The notes under the pieces are model-generated. The model ran no database searches. It had not been told where the DNA came from and was given only the letters and a program-made list of their open reading frames with translations. A stretch of DNA of 64,000 nt from Symsagittifera roscoffensis (taxonomy: Eukaryota > Xenacoelomorpha > Acoela > Convolutidae), in the NCBI RefSeq assembly GCF_963678635.1, contig NC_087067.1, forward strand, positions 19,171,018 to 19,235,017. Direction: 5' to 3'. Positions 33,819 to 45,896 of the stretch are shown piece by piece (the stretch's first letter is position 1; every line of letters begins with the position of its first letter). The position numbers and the translations under genes are program-made.

Positions 33819-34948
33819 GTGTATGACAATCCTGAGTATGGGTTATAAAATGTGATGTAACCAATTGTCTTTTTGGTATATCTGTCGTATTTGTATATTA
33901 CTTCAGTTGTTATAAATGGTGGTGGTAGGGATTGAGCTGTTATATTTGGTGGATTTAATAGATAGGGATGTTGAGTAATGTTGTTTAATTTAACCGTGAT
34001 TTCAAATTTTAATTGTAGACTATTTTGTTGGAGTATTTGGATGTTATGAGCACGAATGTCTTCGTGAATGTCTTGTCTATACTGTAGTCTGTTTAGTGCC
34101 CAATTGTGGAGTCGGTTACTTTCTAGGTGTTGTCCAAATAATGGTGGAGGTGCTGTGAATGTATTCCAGTCTAGTCTTAAAGGAATATTTGTTGATGATT
34201 GTTCTCGATATCTAGCGTCGAGGTTATTTGGGAAATTTAAGTTAAAAGGTGGTGGTGAAATCTGGCTTATTGATGGTGTTGATGGTAGTGATAATGTTTC
34301 TGGTAGTGATGAGGATGTTGTTGTATCCGTAGAAATATCTATTGGATCATTTACTAAATTTAGTTCACCTTGTGTGAATGAATGTGTTGTCCAATAAGGT
34401 AGTCGTGATGCTTGGTTTGGGGGGTTAAAAGGATTTTCACGTATTTGTTCAGATGTTGGTGTTGAACCTAAGTAATCTGATGGTAGGCTTGAGGTGCTAC
34501 GTTGTGAAAGAAGCGTAGGGGTTTCTGGTTATATACCAGTGGGGTTTTCTGGAGTGTTTTGTGATGGGGATTGAGGTATTTCAAAATGAACTCGGGGACT
34601 TTGAAAATTTCTGTTTCGTCGAGGATGTATAATTTGTCTATTTATTTCGACTGTATTTTGGTTTTGACTAGGATTTCTTATTCTACTTAATTCTTGTGGT
34701 AGTGTTGGGTATAAGTTATATGTTGGTTCGCTTAGAGGTGCTTGTCGTTGAACTGGTTCTAGTGGTTCTGATAAGCGAGCGTGTCGTTCTTCAAAGGTAT
34801 ATGGGTTATCTTGAAAAGAAATTCGTGTAGATGTTTGGGGGTTTTGGGTAGTTGAAAGTGGTGTCGGGTTTTCTTGGGATGATGTCGGTGAAGACTGACT
34901 ATGTGATTGTTGGGTAGCAATTTTTGATAGCTTTTTTGGTCTATTCTT
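33806..34948 (-). pseudogene. Giant element ORF6, Met-free Pro/Ser/Thr-rich frame
   Basis: An open frame of about 380 codons directly after the ORF5 stop and in the same phase, interrupted once by TAA at 34531-34529 (Leu codon in copy 1). It contains no Met codon at all, and the whole 1.14 kb has only one ATG in any frame (at 34350). Composition is Pro/Ser/Thr/Asn-rich, with a YPTL late-domain-like sequence, DYLGSTPTSEQI, and a more folded C-terminal part (NRLHNWALNRLQYRQDIHED). It ends 13 bases inside the envelope start. It must be made by readthrough of ORF5, by splicing or from a non-AUG start. Function unknown. Confidence 0.6.
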
Positions 34949-35137
34949 TTAGTGAAAAGGTTTATGTTTATTATAGTATTCTTCTAAAAAAAGAATTAGG
35001 AGAATTGTTGCTAGGGCGAATGTGATGATTGCTTTTTTTATACATTTGCATATTGTCAAGATGAGGGATGATAGAAATGTTATAAAAATTACAAATAGTA
35101 AAAAAATATCGGTTCTACTAAAAATGGTTCGGATCAT
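34949..35137 (-). CDS. Giant element ORF5, small two-span membrane protein (copy 2)
   Basis: A 62-codon ORF with two hydrophobic stretches (FLLFVIFITFLSSLILTI and AIITFALATILLILFL) separated by a basic Cys-containing loop CKCIKK, ending KHKPFH. Its ATG overlaps the ORF4 stop (ATGA). Its TAA is followed in phase by ORF6. In copy 1 the same position is TGA, so a stop is kept while its identity changed. It could be a membrane anchor for an ORF5-ORF6 readthrough product, or a stand-alone small membrane protein. Confidence 0.6.
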   Translation of the reverse strand: MIRTIFSRTDIFLLFVIFITFLSSLILTICKCIKKAIITFALATILLILFLEEYYNKHKPFH

Positions 35138-35364
35138 TTAGATAAGTTTTGTGAATCGTACCTGTGGATATAGTCAATAGCTTTTGAAAGTTGGAGGTAT
35201 AGTTCAAATAGGGAATAGAAAATTAAAAAAATATTGCAAAAAATGATTAAGATTATTACAAAAGATTCAAAGATATCAAAAAGAAATATTATAAAAGTTT
35301 TAAGTATCGTAAAAAATTGTTTGACGTTTGTGATAATTATAGTGACTGATTGAGAGAAGAGCAT
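35134..35364 (-). CDS. Giant element ORF4, small membrane protein (copy 2)
   Basis: Intact 76-codon ORF, homologous to 14679-14906. The core LLIIFLFD/FIIFLFDIF and IIFCNIFLIFYSLFE is almost unchanged between copies. It is one long or two short membrane spans with a polar tail containing a HRYD/HRYE motif. It precedes ORF5 with a four-base stop-start overlap. No family recognised. Confidence 0.6.
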   Translation of the reverse strand: MLFSQSVTIIITNVKQFFTILKTFIIFLFDIFESFVIILIIFCNIFLIFYSLFELYLQLSKAIDYIHRYDSQNLSK

Positions 35365-36175
35365 TTACGAAATGACTTCTTGATCGAATATTTTTTGTTG
35401 TTTGGGGCAATTTTCAAGTGTGGTCGGATTATTTATTGGTTTTTTGACAGGTGGGTTGAGTTTTGAGAAAAATTGTTGGGGGCAATTTTTATGGTGATCG
35501 GGAGGTCTTCGTTGTCTTTATTTTCATTTGTCAAATGATCTGGGGTATTTTTGAGATTTTTATACTTTAGGCTAATTAAAATGGTCGTTCTTTTACTTTA
35601 GGCTAATTTAACATATTTGTTTGGGGGGTATTTGAGGGCTGAGTTGGGGAAATATTGTTGATCTTTGGTTTATTAGATAAGGGAGGGTTATGATATTATG
35701 GTGATATTTATTTTAGTTGTCAAGTTGGAGTGGTTTGCTTATTTTTGACCTGGAGGTCGTAAAGTTATAGTTATAGATACGCCTGGAGTTTAATATCGTT
35801 CGTCTAGTTGGTTTGTGTTAGAGTTAGAGAAGGTGACGGATTGGATGAATCCTATTGGCTAATTATGAACTAGAATCGCTGCGTGTTTGTCAGCATGTTA
35901 TTTTGAAAAATGAAAATTCAAAATGTTTCAAAGGTCTAAGATTGTGAAATACAAAATTAAAGTTGTTTTTGAAATTCGACTTTCTTTAATATTTTAGATT
36001 GTGGGATGAATAATTTATAATTTTTACGTGGTTGATTTCTAAGTCGTGAAGACTCTCTATGTTCTGATTTGTCGATTTGTTCTTGGGGTATTATTTGTTC
36101 TGTCATTTTTCTATTTTTTATTTCTTTTTGAGATGTATTTTGATCTAGATTTTTTGTATTGTTTTTTGTGGTGTT
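35365..36175 (-). other. Untranslated stretch between pol and ORF4 (copy 2)
   Basis: No intact ORF. The first 270 bases or so after 36175 (element sense) are the frameshifted Lys/Gln-rich tail of Pol that is still open in copy 1. The rest is A/C-rich non-coding sequence. Confidence 0.5.
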
Positions 36176-37440
36176 TTATTTTGTTATTTGGTTTTTGAGG
36201 TGAAAACCTTTTTGTTCCTTTGCTGTATTTTCCGTATGTGGGTTATTTTGAATAACTTTTAAACCTGTAAAAGAATATAATTGAGTTAGTTCGCGGAGTG
36301 CGTATTCTTTTGGATAATAAGGTAGTAGGTTATTTCGGTGTTGAACGATTTCTTTTTTGTCTGAGTCGGTGATTTTATATGTGACATCAGTGGGTTTTGC
36401 AATTATTTGGTATGGTCCTTTACGAAGGGGTTGTAATTTTTTAGAAATTCCTTTTTGAGTATTAAAATTGGGTATTAATACAAATGTTCCAATTTTTAAA
36501 TCGGAGGCTGGTGTAAAGCGAGAATTTATTTGTTCATTAATGTTTTGCCTTTGTAACAACTTTTTTGTTACTTTTTGGTAAATTTCATTGTGTTTTTTAT
36601 CTCTGTTTAAAATCCATTCGGTGTGTGTACCGGAGGCTAATTTAAGAATTTGTGGGTGATGAAAATGATCTTCATCGTGTGTATGTAAAGGTAGGTTATA
36701 ACAAATTGAGTCTTTATTTGGTTGACAATAACCTTGTGCGTTTTTATGAGAGTTTGCTGTAAAAATTATTGGTTTGCGTGGCGTTTGGTTAAAAACCATT
36801 TCATATGGTGACATTCCTAGAGTTGTCGTGATTTGTGAATTATATGCTAGGGGAAATAATTTTACATCTGCTGACCATTCAGTATATCTTGTATCATTTC
36901 CATTGACGATACATCTAAGATATTCTTGTAGTGAACGGTTCATACCTTCGACTAAGCCGTTTGTCCAAGGTGCGTGAGATGTACGTGGTTTGTGTTTAAT
37001 GTTATATAGATGACATAGTGTGATAATTTCATTATTTATGAATTCTGTACCGTTATCTGTAACTAGAATTTCTGGTAGTCCAAATTTGACTATCCAGTGT
37101 TCATAAAGCGTTGTGTAAGCGTAATAAGCGTTACAATGTGGTACTGGGTTAAGTGCTACATAATGTGTAAATGCGTCAACAATTACCATAATGTAGGAGT
37201 TTCCTTCGGATGAGGGTGAAATTGGTCCTTTTGTATCAAAGGAGATACGGTGGTTAAAGTACAAACTTTGTCCTTTAAAATCTTGTTTTTGTGCTATTTG
37301 TTTTTGATTTGGGTAAGGTTTATTTAGTTGGCATACTATACAGTCATTGCATAGTACTTTTATCCATATTGGTGCATTTGGGAAATAAAAGTTTTGTATA
37401 AAATTTGAATATGTTTTCTCTGATCCAGAGTGTCCTTTAA
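36176..37440 (-). pseudogene. Integrase of giant element copy 2
   Basis: The frame from about 37440 contains the end of the zinc-binding region (GHSGSEKTY, then CNDCIVC). The catalytic core follows: FDTKGP (first Asp), TDNGTEF (second Asp) and GLVEGMNRS (Glu), with 35 residues between the second Asp and the Glu. The C-terminal domain has LRKGPYQIIAKPTDVTYKI. An internal ATG at 37264 opens the longest clean ORF (362 aa), but the frame is preceded by a frameshift at about 37440, so it is not an independent gene. The tail ends early at 36176 by another frame change relative to copy 1. It would insert the cDNA into host DNA. Confidence 0.85.
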
Positions 37441-38860
37441 TATTTTGTGTATGTGAAATTTTTAAAAGCTATGAGAATCATACTTAAAGGGAGACAGGGA
37501 ACTGTAGATTCATTTAATTTGTATTCTAGAAGGTCTGTGTTTTCATTAATTGTTGTACTATTAAATTTTCGAAAATATCGGAGGAGTGTTTTATTTCCTA
37601 AAATAGTTGTATCTGCCTTGACGGGTTTAGTTTTATATTTGTGCCATGATTTTAGTTGTCTAATTACTGGGTCAAGATTTTGGTATTGTTTCAATGTTGA
37701 AATTGTAATTGTTTCTGTTGGGGGGAGAAAAATGTTTTCTATTTCTGATTTAGATAAGGGTATTGTATCAAGTGGGTCATGGAGGTCAAAAACTTGATTC
37801 ATTCTGTATTTTGAATCGTTTGTTTGTGGTCCTGATAAATTTATTTTATCAATCAGGTTTTCTTTTTCAATTAGTGGAAAAAGGTCTTTTTTATGCGAGT
37901 GTTGTTTTACTCTTTTTTGTTGGGTGTTATTTTTTATCCATTGTGAGTATGGAATTGGTTTAAAAGTTGATGTTCCAAGTAGATCAACTTCGTAGTGGTT
38001 ATTTTGACAATCTAAATAAAGTGGAAAGTGTTGTAGATTATTTATCTGTGATTGTTCAACGTCAGTTTTTACTGCATATTTGCATTCTAGTCGGGGTGAT
38101 GTTTCGTTTTTTGCAAGATAGAATTTTATATTTTTAGGTATTTCAACTGTAGTTTTACGTGTAACAAATTCAGGTGGTGTATTTCGACTTAATGTGTCTG
38201 GTAATGCAAGATTTTTTCCTGCTGTCCAAACTATATGTAAGTTTGGAAATTTCATTAGAATTAATTGAAATCTGTAAACTCGGTGATTTGGGTTGGATTT
38301 TTGTGTGAAGAGAAAAATGATTGGTTTGTGATCTGTGAATAGAACTGTTGGATGTTTTGATCCAAGTATCAGAAATTCATATTCTGTAAGTGTATAGATT
38401 ATGGCTGTACATTCTCTCATTAGGGTTGAGCGTCTTAGCTCTGCTTGAGTGAATAATCGAGAATTTGCTGATATAAGGTTCATTTTGTTTGTACCATTAT
38501 GTGATTGTAATAACGCTGCGCCGATGCCAAAGTTCGATGCATCGCACATTGCGTAGAATGGTTGATTTGGATCTGGAATTGTATTCGAAATTTGTTCAGT
38601 TAGAAGTTTTTTAATTTCTTCAAATCGTGCTTGATGTTCTGTATTCCATTCAAAATTGTTTTGCTGTCTAAGTATATTATAGAATGGTCTTAGATATAAT
38701 TGCATTTTATGAACATATTTGCTTAAAAAGTTTAGCATTCCAAGGAATTCTTGGATTTTCTTTTTATTTGTCGGTGGTTGGAGTTTCTGAAATAGCGTCA
38801 ATGCGTGATTTTAATGGGGTGATTGTTCTTCTTTCTATATAATGTCCTAAGAATTTTACT
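37437..38860 (-). pseudogene. RT connection and RNase H of giant element copy 2
   Basis: Begins in the RT thumb region, with a one-base insertion near 38790 where copy 1 reads through. Then LGMLNFLSKYV and RNase H with all four acidic positions visible: CDASNFG, RECTAII, LFTDHKPI and LPDTLSR. A linker with LKQYQNLDPVIRQLKSWHKY leads to integrase. The open part is 454 codons. The frame is lost again near 37440, just before the integrase zinc-binding residues. Confidence 0.85.
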
Positions 38861-38934
38861 CGTGTTAAAAAGAAGTGTGATTTATCGGGGGCGGCCTTCA
38901 GATTTTCGTTCTGAAGTATTTGGTGATATTGTTC

Positions 38935-40775
38935 TTAAACATTGAACATTTCTTCTTTAGTCTGTGATTGCATAAAAACATCGTCTAAATAGGTGATTGC
39001 GTTTTTCTTGAGTATTAGTGGTCGAAAAATTTTGCTCATAAAAGCTGAAAATGCTGCTGGTCCTATGGATATTCCATAGAATAAGCGGTTGAATTCATAC
39101 TGTTGGTTTCCAATAACAAATTGTGTTAAACGTCGCGATTGTTCATCTAATGGCATTTGATTGTATGCACTATTCATATCTGCGGTTGTAAAGTATTTTC
39201 CGTTTATTTTTGTTAAAATAACTTGTATTGGTTCAATAGGCCAATTACACTTTGATTCATCTATGAGTGAGTTGAGGTATCTAGCGTCGAGAACGATTTT
39301 TAATGATTCTCCTTTGGCTAGAATTATAACAGGGTCGATAAATGTGTTACCTTTTGGTTGTTCTTCTTTATTTACTGGTGATATAATGTTGTATTGTTCT
39401 AAAATGTCGAGTAATCTGTTCACTTTATCGTGTAAGTGAATTGATACTTTACTTGCTCTTTGTTTTTTGAAATCTGCATCTGGTTTTAATGGGAGATGTA
39501 GTGATGAGCTGATTTTGCCAACATCAAATTTGGATGTTGCATAGACTGATGAATATTTGATTAGCTGTTTGGCTAATTTATCAAATTCGTCTTGTGTTAT
39601 TTGTGAATGTTGGAAGTTAAACATTGTTAAAAATTTCTGTTGATTTTCTGCGTAGTTACTTATGTTGAATGTAGGTTTGAAATATGGGGTTCTTGTGAAA
39701 TAATCCGTATTTCTTTTTTCATTACTTATTATATTATTTATGGATAATTCTTCATTAAGAATTGTTGATTGACGAATATCTAATAATTGGAGTATATTAT
39801 TTACGCGATATTCTTTTTCGTGTATTGGTGATATCGTAGCGTTGGTTTCGCAATAGCCTAAAAGTCCTACAGGTAATGTTACTTGATAGGGTGTATTGTT
39901 GTATACATGTAGAGATATAATATCTGAATTCGAGTTTTTCAAATATTTTATGGATGAGATTGTGATTTTGAAAAATTTATGGATTGGTTTGAATTCAAAA
40001 TCTGACATATAGAGGTGTTGTTTGTTTTGTTTTTTATCATATTGGTGAACTTGTTTTATTGAAAAATTATATATGTTTCCTGATAGTGGTTTCAGGTGTT
40101 TTCTTTGTTGGTTATATATTGGATAAAATTTTGAAAAGAATGGTGGTTGTTTGTTTAATCTTTGGAAAAATGTTAGGGATGTGTCTTTTGTTTTTGTGTA
40201 TTTATCTTTGATTAGTATTTTACTGTTTAATATGTTGATTGTTGGTATATATTTAGAGATAAATGGTATTCCAATGATATTGTGTTTAATATCAGTAATA
40301 TGGAATATTTGTTTAAATGGTTTAGTTAAAATTTTATTTTGCTCCATTGTTCTTGTGGGGAGAAGAAATAATTGAATTTTTCCATAGTTTACCAATGTTG
40401 ATCCTTGTGCTGTTGCTAGTTTACTGGAGGTTTCAAGAGGTGTTAGCTTTGGGTGTAAGGGTTTTATTTCATTCCATGTGGGAATGTTTATTATATTTGA
40501 TTCTGCTCCTGAATCAATTAAAAAATCAATTTCAAGATCTGGTGGTTGAAATTCTTTGCTTCTTGGACTTTCTAAAAGAAATGGTATTGTCCAAATTTTT
40601 TCTTTGGGTTGTTCTTTTTGTATGTTTTGATAGATGTGATTTGTATTTAAGCATTTTGTCTTGTCATTTTCATTGGATTTATCTGTAGTGTTAATTTCGT
40701 TTGTTTCTTGTGTTGTTTGTGTAGATTGGATGGGTTCAATATAATAATTGTGAAGGAGTTCTAATTGATTTTTTC
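38935..40775 (-). pseudogene. Protease and RT of giant element copy 2
   Basis: The frame is open from about 40760 to a TAA at 38937-38935, where copy 1 has a Phe codon. Protease: EIDFLIDSGAESNIINIP, with DSG as the active site near 40500. RT: YKIISPVNKEEQP/YNIISP-type entry, LDARYLNSL, FTTADMNSAYNQMP and AITYLDDVFMQ, so the catalytic YxDD is intact. The first internal ATG is at 40395, but the frame joins gag without a start. In element sense it is separated from gag by a one-base insertion and stop near 40776, so gag-pol was originally one frame. Confidence 0.9.
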
Positions 40776-43700
40776 CTATATATGTGATGAAAAAGGTTGT
40801 TCATATATAATAGGTTCGTAATCATTTTCAACTGCTATCATATTTATGGAGATAGTGTTTTCTGTATCACTTTCTGATTCTGATGATTCACAGTTTATTT
40901 GATTCAGTTGTAGTTCGTTATTTCCTGTGTCATCAATACCTGGAGGGTCTGATGTTGTTTCTGGGTTTGATTGTACTTGATTAATATTTCTTTGATGTTT
41001 AGGTGTACTACTTCTGTGGCGATTGTTAGAATTATTATAATGGTTATTATTCCTGTGTGGTGATTGGGAATAATTTCTATAACGATTATTATAACTTGAA
41101 TGTCGATTTTGTGAATTATTTCGTGATCTGTTTTGGTAATTATTATTTTGTCTGTTATAATTTGATCTATTATATGAGTTATTCCTTGATCGATTGTTCG
41201 GGTAATTCTGGTTTCGGTTGTTTGAATAACTTCTATTCCGATTATTGGAGTAGTTTCTATTTCTATTGTATGATGAATTTCGTGATTGGTTGTTTGGATA
41301 GTAATTATTTCTTGATTGGGAATTAGATCTAGAAACAAATCGTGTTGTATTTGAATTTGATCTGGAGTAGTTATTTCTACTATTTTGTCTATTGTAGTGA
41401 TTTTGTGACGAATTTTGTTTATTTCTTCGTTCTGGCGATCTTCCTCTATAACTTGAGTTATGTGGTGATTGATTTCTCGTGTAGTTGGTATTGCTCGGTA
41501 GTGGTTTTCCTGAACTGTTGTTGCTGTATACATTTTTGTTGTTTGGTAGGTTTTGATCTTTCTTCATGTATTGATAGAATGATTTATTTGGTTCTTTATA
41601 TTTTTGAGGTTTATTTTGATTGTCTTGCTGTTTTTGTCTACATTCAGAAATACTATGTCCGTATCGTCGGCAATAATTACACCATTTTTTGAAAGATGGT
41701 TTGCCTTTAAAATTTGGGTGTTTTTCGTAAATATTGAGTATTTCAGTGATTTTTTCAACGAGGTCTGTATCTGATTCCTGTATATTGTTGATACTTGTGG
41801 TATTTGTTTCGATTCGCTTAACGTATTGTAATTTCAGATTTTCTGTTTCTTCGAGTTTCATTGTGATTTCTGCTTGTTCTAGTTTGTCTACTAGTTTTCG
41901 GAAATCTAAATCGGGCTCTCGAATTGAGGAGGGATGGGATGCTCTCTTTTTTATTGCTATTTTCCTTAATTGAGGTGTTAAGGTCATCATTAAGATTTCT
42001 GTCATTTTTGTGTTTTTATAGTCGTGTGTATTTAATGAATTTAATTTTCGAACTAGTGTTTCGATGCGTACTGCTAATTGTTTGATGGTTTCTTTTGGTA
42101 ATCTGCGAATTTCATTACATAAAACTCTTTGTTGTTGTTTGTTTCTTTCGGAGTCAAACATTTTTGAAAATTCTTGTGTAAATCTCTTCCAATTTGATTT
42201 TATTTCTAGAGGCAATACTGAAAACCATTTTTGGGCTGCGCCGTCTAAAGTTGTTTGTATCAACGCTGTGCGTCGATGTATCCAGTTTTGATGTAGTGGC
42301 GTATTAATTGGTTCAGGTCCTATATTTAAAATCAAATTTGCTGTTACTGCATTTAAATAGTCTTCTACAGAATATTCCGGGTCTGTTCCTGTGAATACCA
42401 TTAAAGGTTTATTTGATGTTATTGATGATCCACCCATAAGGTATGGATTCATTGTCATTTGTAATGATTCTGCTGCATTTGGCATTTGAGAAAAATTTGA
42501 AAGTTGATTTCTTGTTATTTCGTGTTGTTGAAGATAATATGGGAGTGGTATTTCATTTTGCATTTGCGTCGGTTGATACGAGTGTGTGATTATTGGGTTT
42601 TGTTGCTGAATTGGTTGAAAATATTGTGTATTAATTGGGTTTTGTTGCTGAATTGGTTGTTGATTTTGTGTATCTATCGGTTGTGGGGAAAAAATTCTAT
42701 GATTTGTATGTGGTTTCTGTACTTCTTGTCCACGATATTCTTGATTATATGGTGCAAATATATCTGGTTGTAAAAAATCATCATCTGAGGATAAGTAATC
42801 CATTTGATAAGATGTTTGTTTTTTATTTTTATTTTGTTGAAAAAATGGATAGTTTTCACTACGATCCTGTGAAGGATGTAAATTTGTTTGAAAATTTACT
42901 GAATTAGTTTGTGCTATTGGGTTATCCCAGTTTCGAGATCTTGTGTAATTATTAAAATTTTTTCGTGGGGGATAATTTGTTTTTGATGGATGTGTGTAAT
43001 TATAATTATGTTCTGCAAAATTGTTTCTAGTGAACGTTTTACGTGTTTTTGACGGTATTGTCATGGGTCTGTATGTCTGATAATTCATGTTTGAATATTT
43101 TGGGGCAACCGAAGGTTTAACGGTTGATTGTAAGGTTACCTGTGTTTGTGAAGGGTTTGTATTTCTTGGTGTTGTTAAATTTGGACGTATCGGTGAAATG
43201 CTTTGTTGTGTAGTTGTTGTGTGTACGATTTCTTCATTTATGAAGTGTGATGGTGTCTGGATATCTAGCTGGGTGAGATTTCTAGTTCCATTGAGGTTTT
43301 CATTGTGTATGATTGTGGAGTTTAAACTATTATTTTGCATATCGGGTAAAAATGTATTATAGTTTAATGGTGTTGCATCAATGGTTAATGGTATTACTTT
43401 TACATAATCTCTTACATAAGATATCGTACTTATTGCTTGACTTGAGATTGATTGTGGGAAGTTTATGAATGCGGGATGAGACCATTCGGGGTCCCAAACA
43501 TAGTCTGACTGTTCTGTGATGGCAGTATCATCGTTTGAGTTTTGAGGTCTAAAATTTTTTCTTGCTTGTGAAATTAAATCTAGATTATGTGTGAAATAAT
43601 CTATTATAAACCATGCCAAGATTTTTTGTAAGTCATGTTTTGTATGTTGTGAAACATCATCTTTTGTGAAATTTTCTTTAATTATATTTAGAAAACTAGA

Positions 43701-44210
43701 GAGTAGTGTGATTTCATGTCGTACTCTTATATGTTTAGATGTTTCTGTCGGTGAGACATTTGAGATTGGGATTTCGTTTTCTAATATCGAGATATAACTA
43801 TATATTATTGCAAAAACTTCATTGGTGAATATGGAGTTTGCTCTTTGTGAGTTATGATATTGTATGCTTTTTATATATTCTGAGAATACTTTTGAGAATT
43901 CTAAATCAAGGTCGTCTGTTTGAATTACATATTTGCTGTGATTCTGGTTTGGTGAGCTGAATTGTATGGAGTAGATTCCGTATTGTTGTGTTAAGTTGCA
44001 TATATCTTTCAAATAGTGATCGATAATTTGTCTTTTGATTTTTACATCTGGGAACTCTGTTTTTCATGGACTGATTCCGGGTTCAAACAAATTTAAGAGT
44101 AAATTTTTGCAAAATATGTGCTGTCCTTTATCTGTGGTTGCATCTACGATAAAGGGGAAGATATCATCATCATCTGGACTTTCTTCACCTGGGGTGTGTG
44201 TTGAGCTCAT
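40776..44210 (-). pseudogene. Gag of giant element copy 2, one early stop
   Basis: Starts at ATG 44210 with a short acidic N-terminus (MSSTHTPGEESPDDDD). A TGA at codon 49 (44066-44064) falls where copy 1 has Cys; the next 1,078-codon stretch from 44012 is fully open. Central Gag fold: FTGTDPEYSVEDYLNAV, RTALIQTTLDGAAQKWF and IRRLPKETIKQLAVRIE. A CCHC knuckle WCNYCRRYGHSISEC follows, then a long Arg/Asn/Ser/Tyr-rich tail of repeated NRNRNYSNN type, typical of RNA binding. At about 1,144 codons it is more than twice the usual Gypsy Gag, mainly from the Asn/Gln/Pro-rich N-terminal half. It forms the particle and packages RNA. Confidence 0.9.
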
Positions 44211-44648
44211 TTTTTCGTTTGATGACTGTTAATATGTAACTATCGATGTGTCTAATTAGTTGATTCCAATTGTATAAGTGTACTGGTTTGTCTTTATATT
44301 GTTTTTTTATTCTTCTTTTTCCTCTTTTTGATGAATTTGAAGTTGTTTCTGAGTCGGAAAAATATAACTGATCGTGAATGGGGCAATTTTTATCTATAGA
44401 TTCTTTTAATTTATAAAGTCTAAACTGCTGGTTTCTGATTCTGAAAATGCGTTTCGGTTTTTGGAAAATCTTTTTCGTGTTATTTGTCTTTGTTTGGTTA
44501 TTATTTTTCTTTTTAATGTTTGTCGTTTTGTTCTGATATATCCAACTGTTTGTGTATGAGGTGTGATTACAAGATCGTATTTTTTGTTATCTATTTCACA
44601 ATTGTGTAAAACGATTGTTTGTTTATTTCCTAGGTTTTTAAATGACAT
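44185..44648 (-). pseudogene. Giant element ORF2, basic protein (copy 2, frameshift)
   Basis: The ATG at 44648 opens 80 codons (MSFKNLGNKQTIVLHNCEID, then TPHTQTVGYIRTKRQTLKRK) before a four-base loss near 44420 shifts the frame. The remaining sequence, with KRGKRRIKKQYKDK, continues in the next frame to 44185. The last 26 bases overlap the start of gag. Copy 1 has no frameshift here but has a stop elsewhere. A basic 150-residue protein ahead of gag is unusual for Gypsy elements. Confidence 0.5.
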
Positions 44649-45575
44649 AAGGTTTAGGATGACGGATGCAAAAGGTTGTTAAATGATTTCTATTTTCTTA
44701 GACTGTTAGTTCTTACGATTTTTTGGTTAGCCTAACCTGGGTCTATTTGTTCAGGGTTGGAGAGAAAAGTATATCGATTCCGAAGAATGATTTTTTACTT
44801 TCTCGTGGCTAGTATAAGCTAAGGTGTTAACTTACTTAATCTTACTTAAGGGTAGTGATTGTGTTCAGGGTTGGAGAATAGTAAATCGATCCACAAGGTT
44901 CAGGTATAATTAGAACGCGAGTAGTTCGTTAGATACTATTTTAAACTTACTAAGTCTAAGATTTATCCTGGGTCTGGTAAGAGGGGGGATCAAGTGAAGG
45001 ATGAATAACCGAAGTTCTTCACTGTTTATCCTAATTTGAATGATTAGTTTTATTCAAAAATTTCTGTTAGTCCTGGGTTTTTAGAAAGGGTTGGATAGTG
45101 AATCGACGTTTGAGGTCGTTAGACACTAGCTAAGTGGGTGGGGGAGAACAAAATTGTTCTTTTTGATCCAAGGATAGGCCTTGATGATCAAGTTTTAAAT
45201 TTAATTAAATAGAAAATGATTTAAGATCCAAGGATGAGCCTTGATGATCTGATTTTAAATTTAAGTGAAATTAAGTTTAAAATGATTTAAATTTGTGTAG
45301 AGAAAAGATTTGGTGTTTTTATAATATTAGTGAGCTTATGAATGCTGTTATGTTTAGATGATGAAGCTGGAACAACAGGATGATTTATGATTACTAACCA
45401 TTTATTGTCATGCTAATAATTTTTATTTTGATTTTTCAATAAATATTTTTCAAACATGTTTTGTATATTACTGCAGAATTTAGGAAAACGATCTGAGATC
45501 TTTTTATCAATCGTTATTGTATATTAATAATTTTGTTTAGCGCCTGAAATGATTTTGAAGATTGACTTCAATATT
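44649..45575 (-). other. Repeat-rich leader of giant element copy 2
   Basis: Untranslated leader between ORF1 and ORF2. It holds the two near-palindromic GATCCAAGGATAGGCC-type units (near 45170 and 45226) and three degenerate GGGTTGGA...ATCGA units (near 44756, 44871 and 45089), all shared with copy 1. Confidence 0.6.
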
Positions 45576-45809
45576 TTATGTTTGCAAATGAAAATCTAAA
45601 TTCATTGCTAGTAGTATTCTAAATACAAAAGTTTGTGTTGGCTTTTGCCGAACTATCATATAACTATATGGTAAGTTTCTACTTTGTCGTATGTCGTCTC
45701 TGGTTCGAGGTCTTCTTGCAATTCCGGGTAGTTCTCTTATCGTTCGGATTATTGGCTTTGATCTATTGAGTCGTAGAAACATTTCGATTAAATTATCGTC
45801 GTGTAACAT
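45576..45809 (-). CDS. Giant element leader ORF1, 77 aa (copy 2)
   Basis: Intact 77-codon ORF, same length and position as 5398-5631. By eye there are 10 amino-acid differences from copy 1 and about six or seven silent ones, which hints at modest constraint. It is Arg-rich in the centre (ARRPRTRDDIRQSRN) and ends in LLAMNLDFHLQT. Its ATG is the first one after the LTR, so on a genomic transcript it would be read before gag. It may act as an upstream ORF limiting gag translation, or as a protein of its own. Confidence 0.55.
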   Translation of the reverse strand: MLHDDNLIEMFLRLNRSKPIIRTIRELPGIARRPRTRDDIRQSRNLPYSYMIVRQKPTQTFVFRILLAMNLDFHLQT

Positions 45810-45876
45810 TTTAAAAATGTTTTGTCTAAATTCTAATCTATTTTTGGTTAATTCTAAGCTATTAAGGTCTTGTTCG

Positions 45877-45894
45877 AGACTTATGGTCGCACCA
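45877..45894 (-). promoter_or_regulatory. Primer-binding site of giant element copy 2
   Basis: TGGTGCGACCATAAGTC on the minus strand, two bases after the LTR end, differing by one base from copy 1. Primer tRNA not identified. Confidence 0.6.
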
Positions 45895-45896
45895 GA

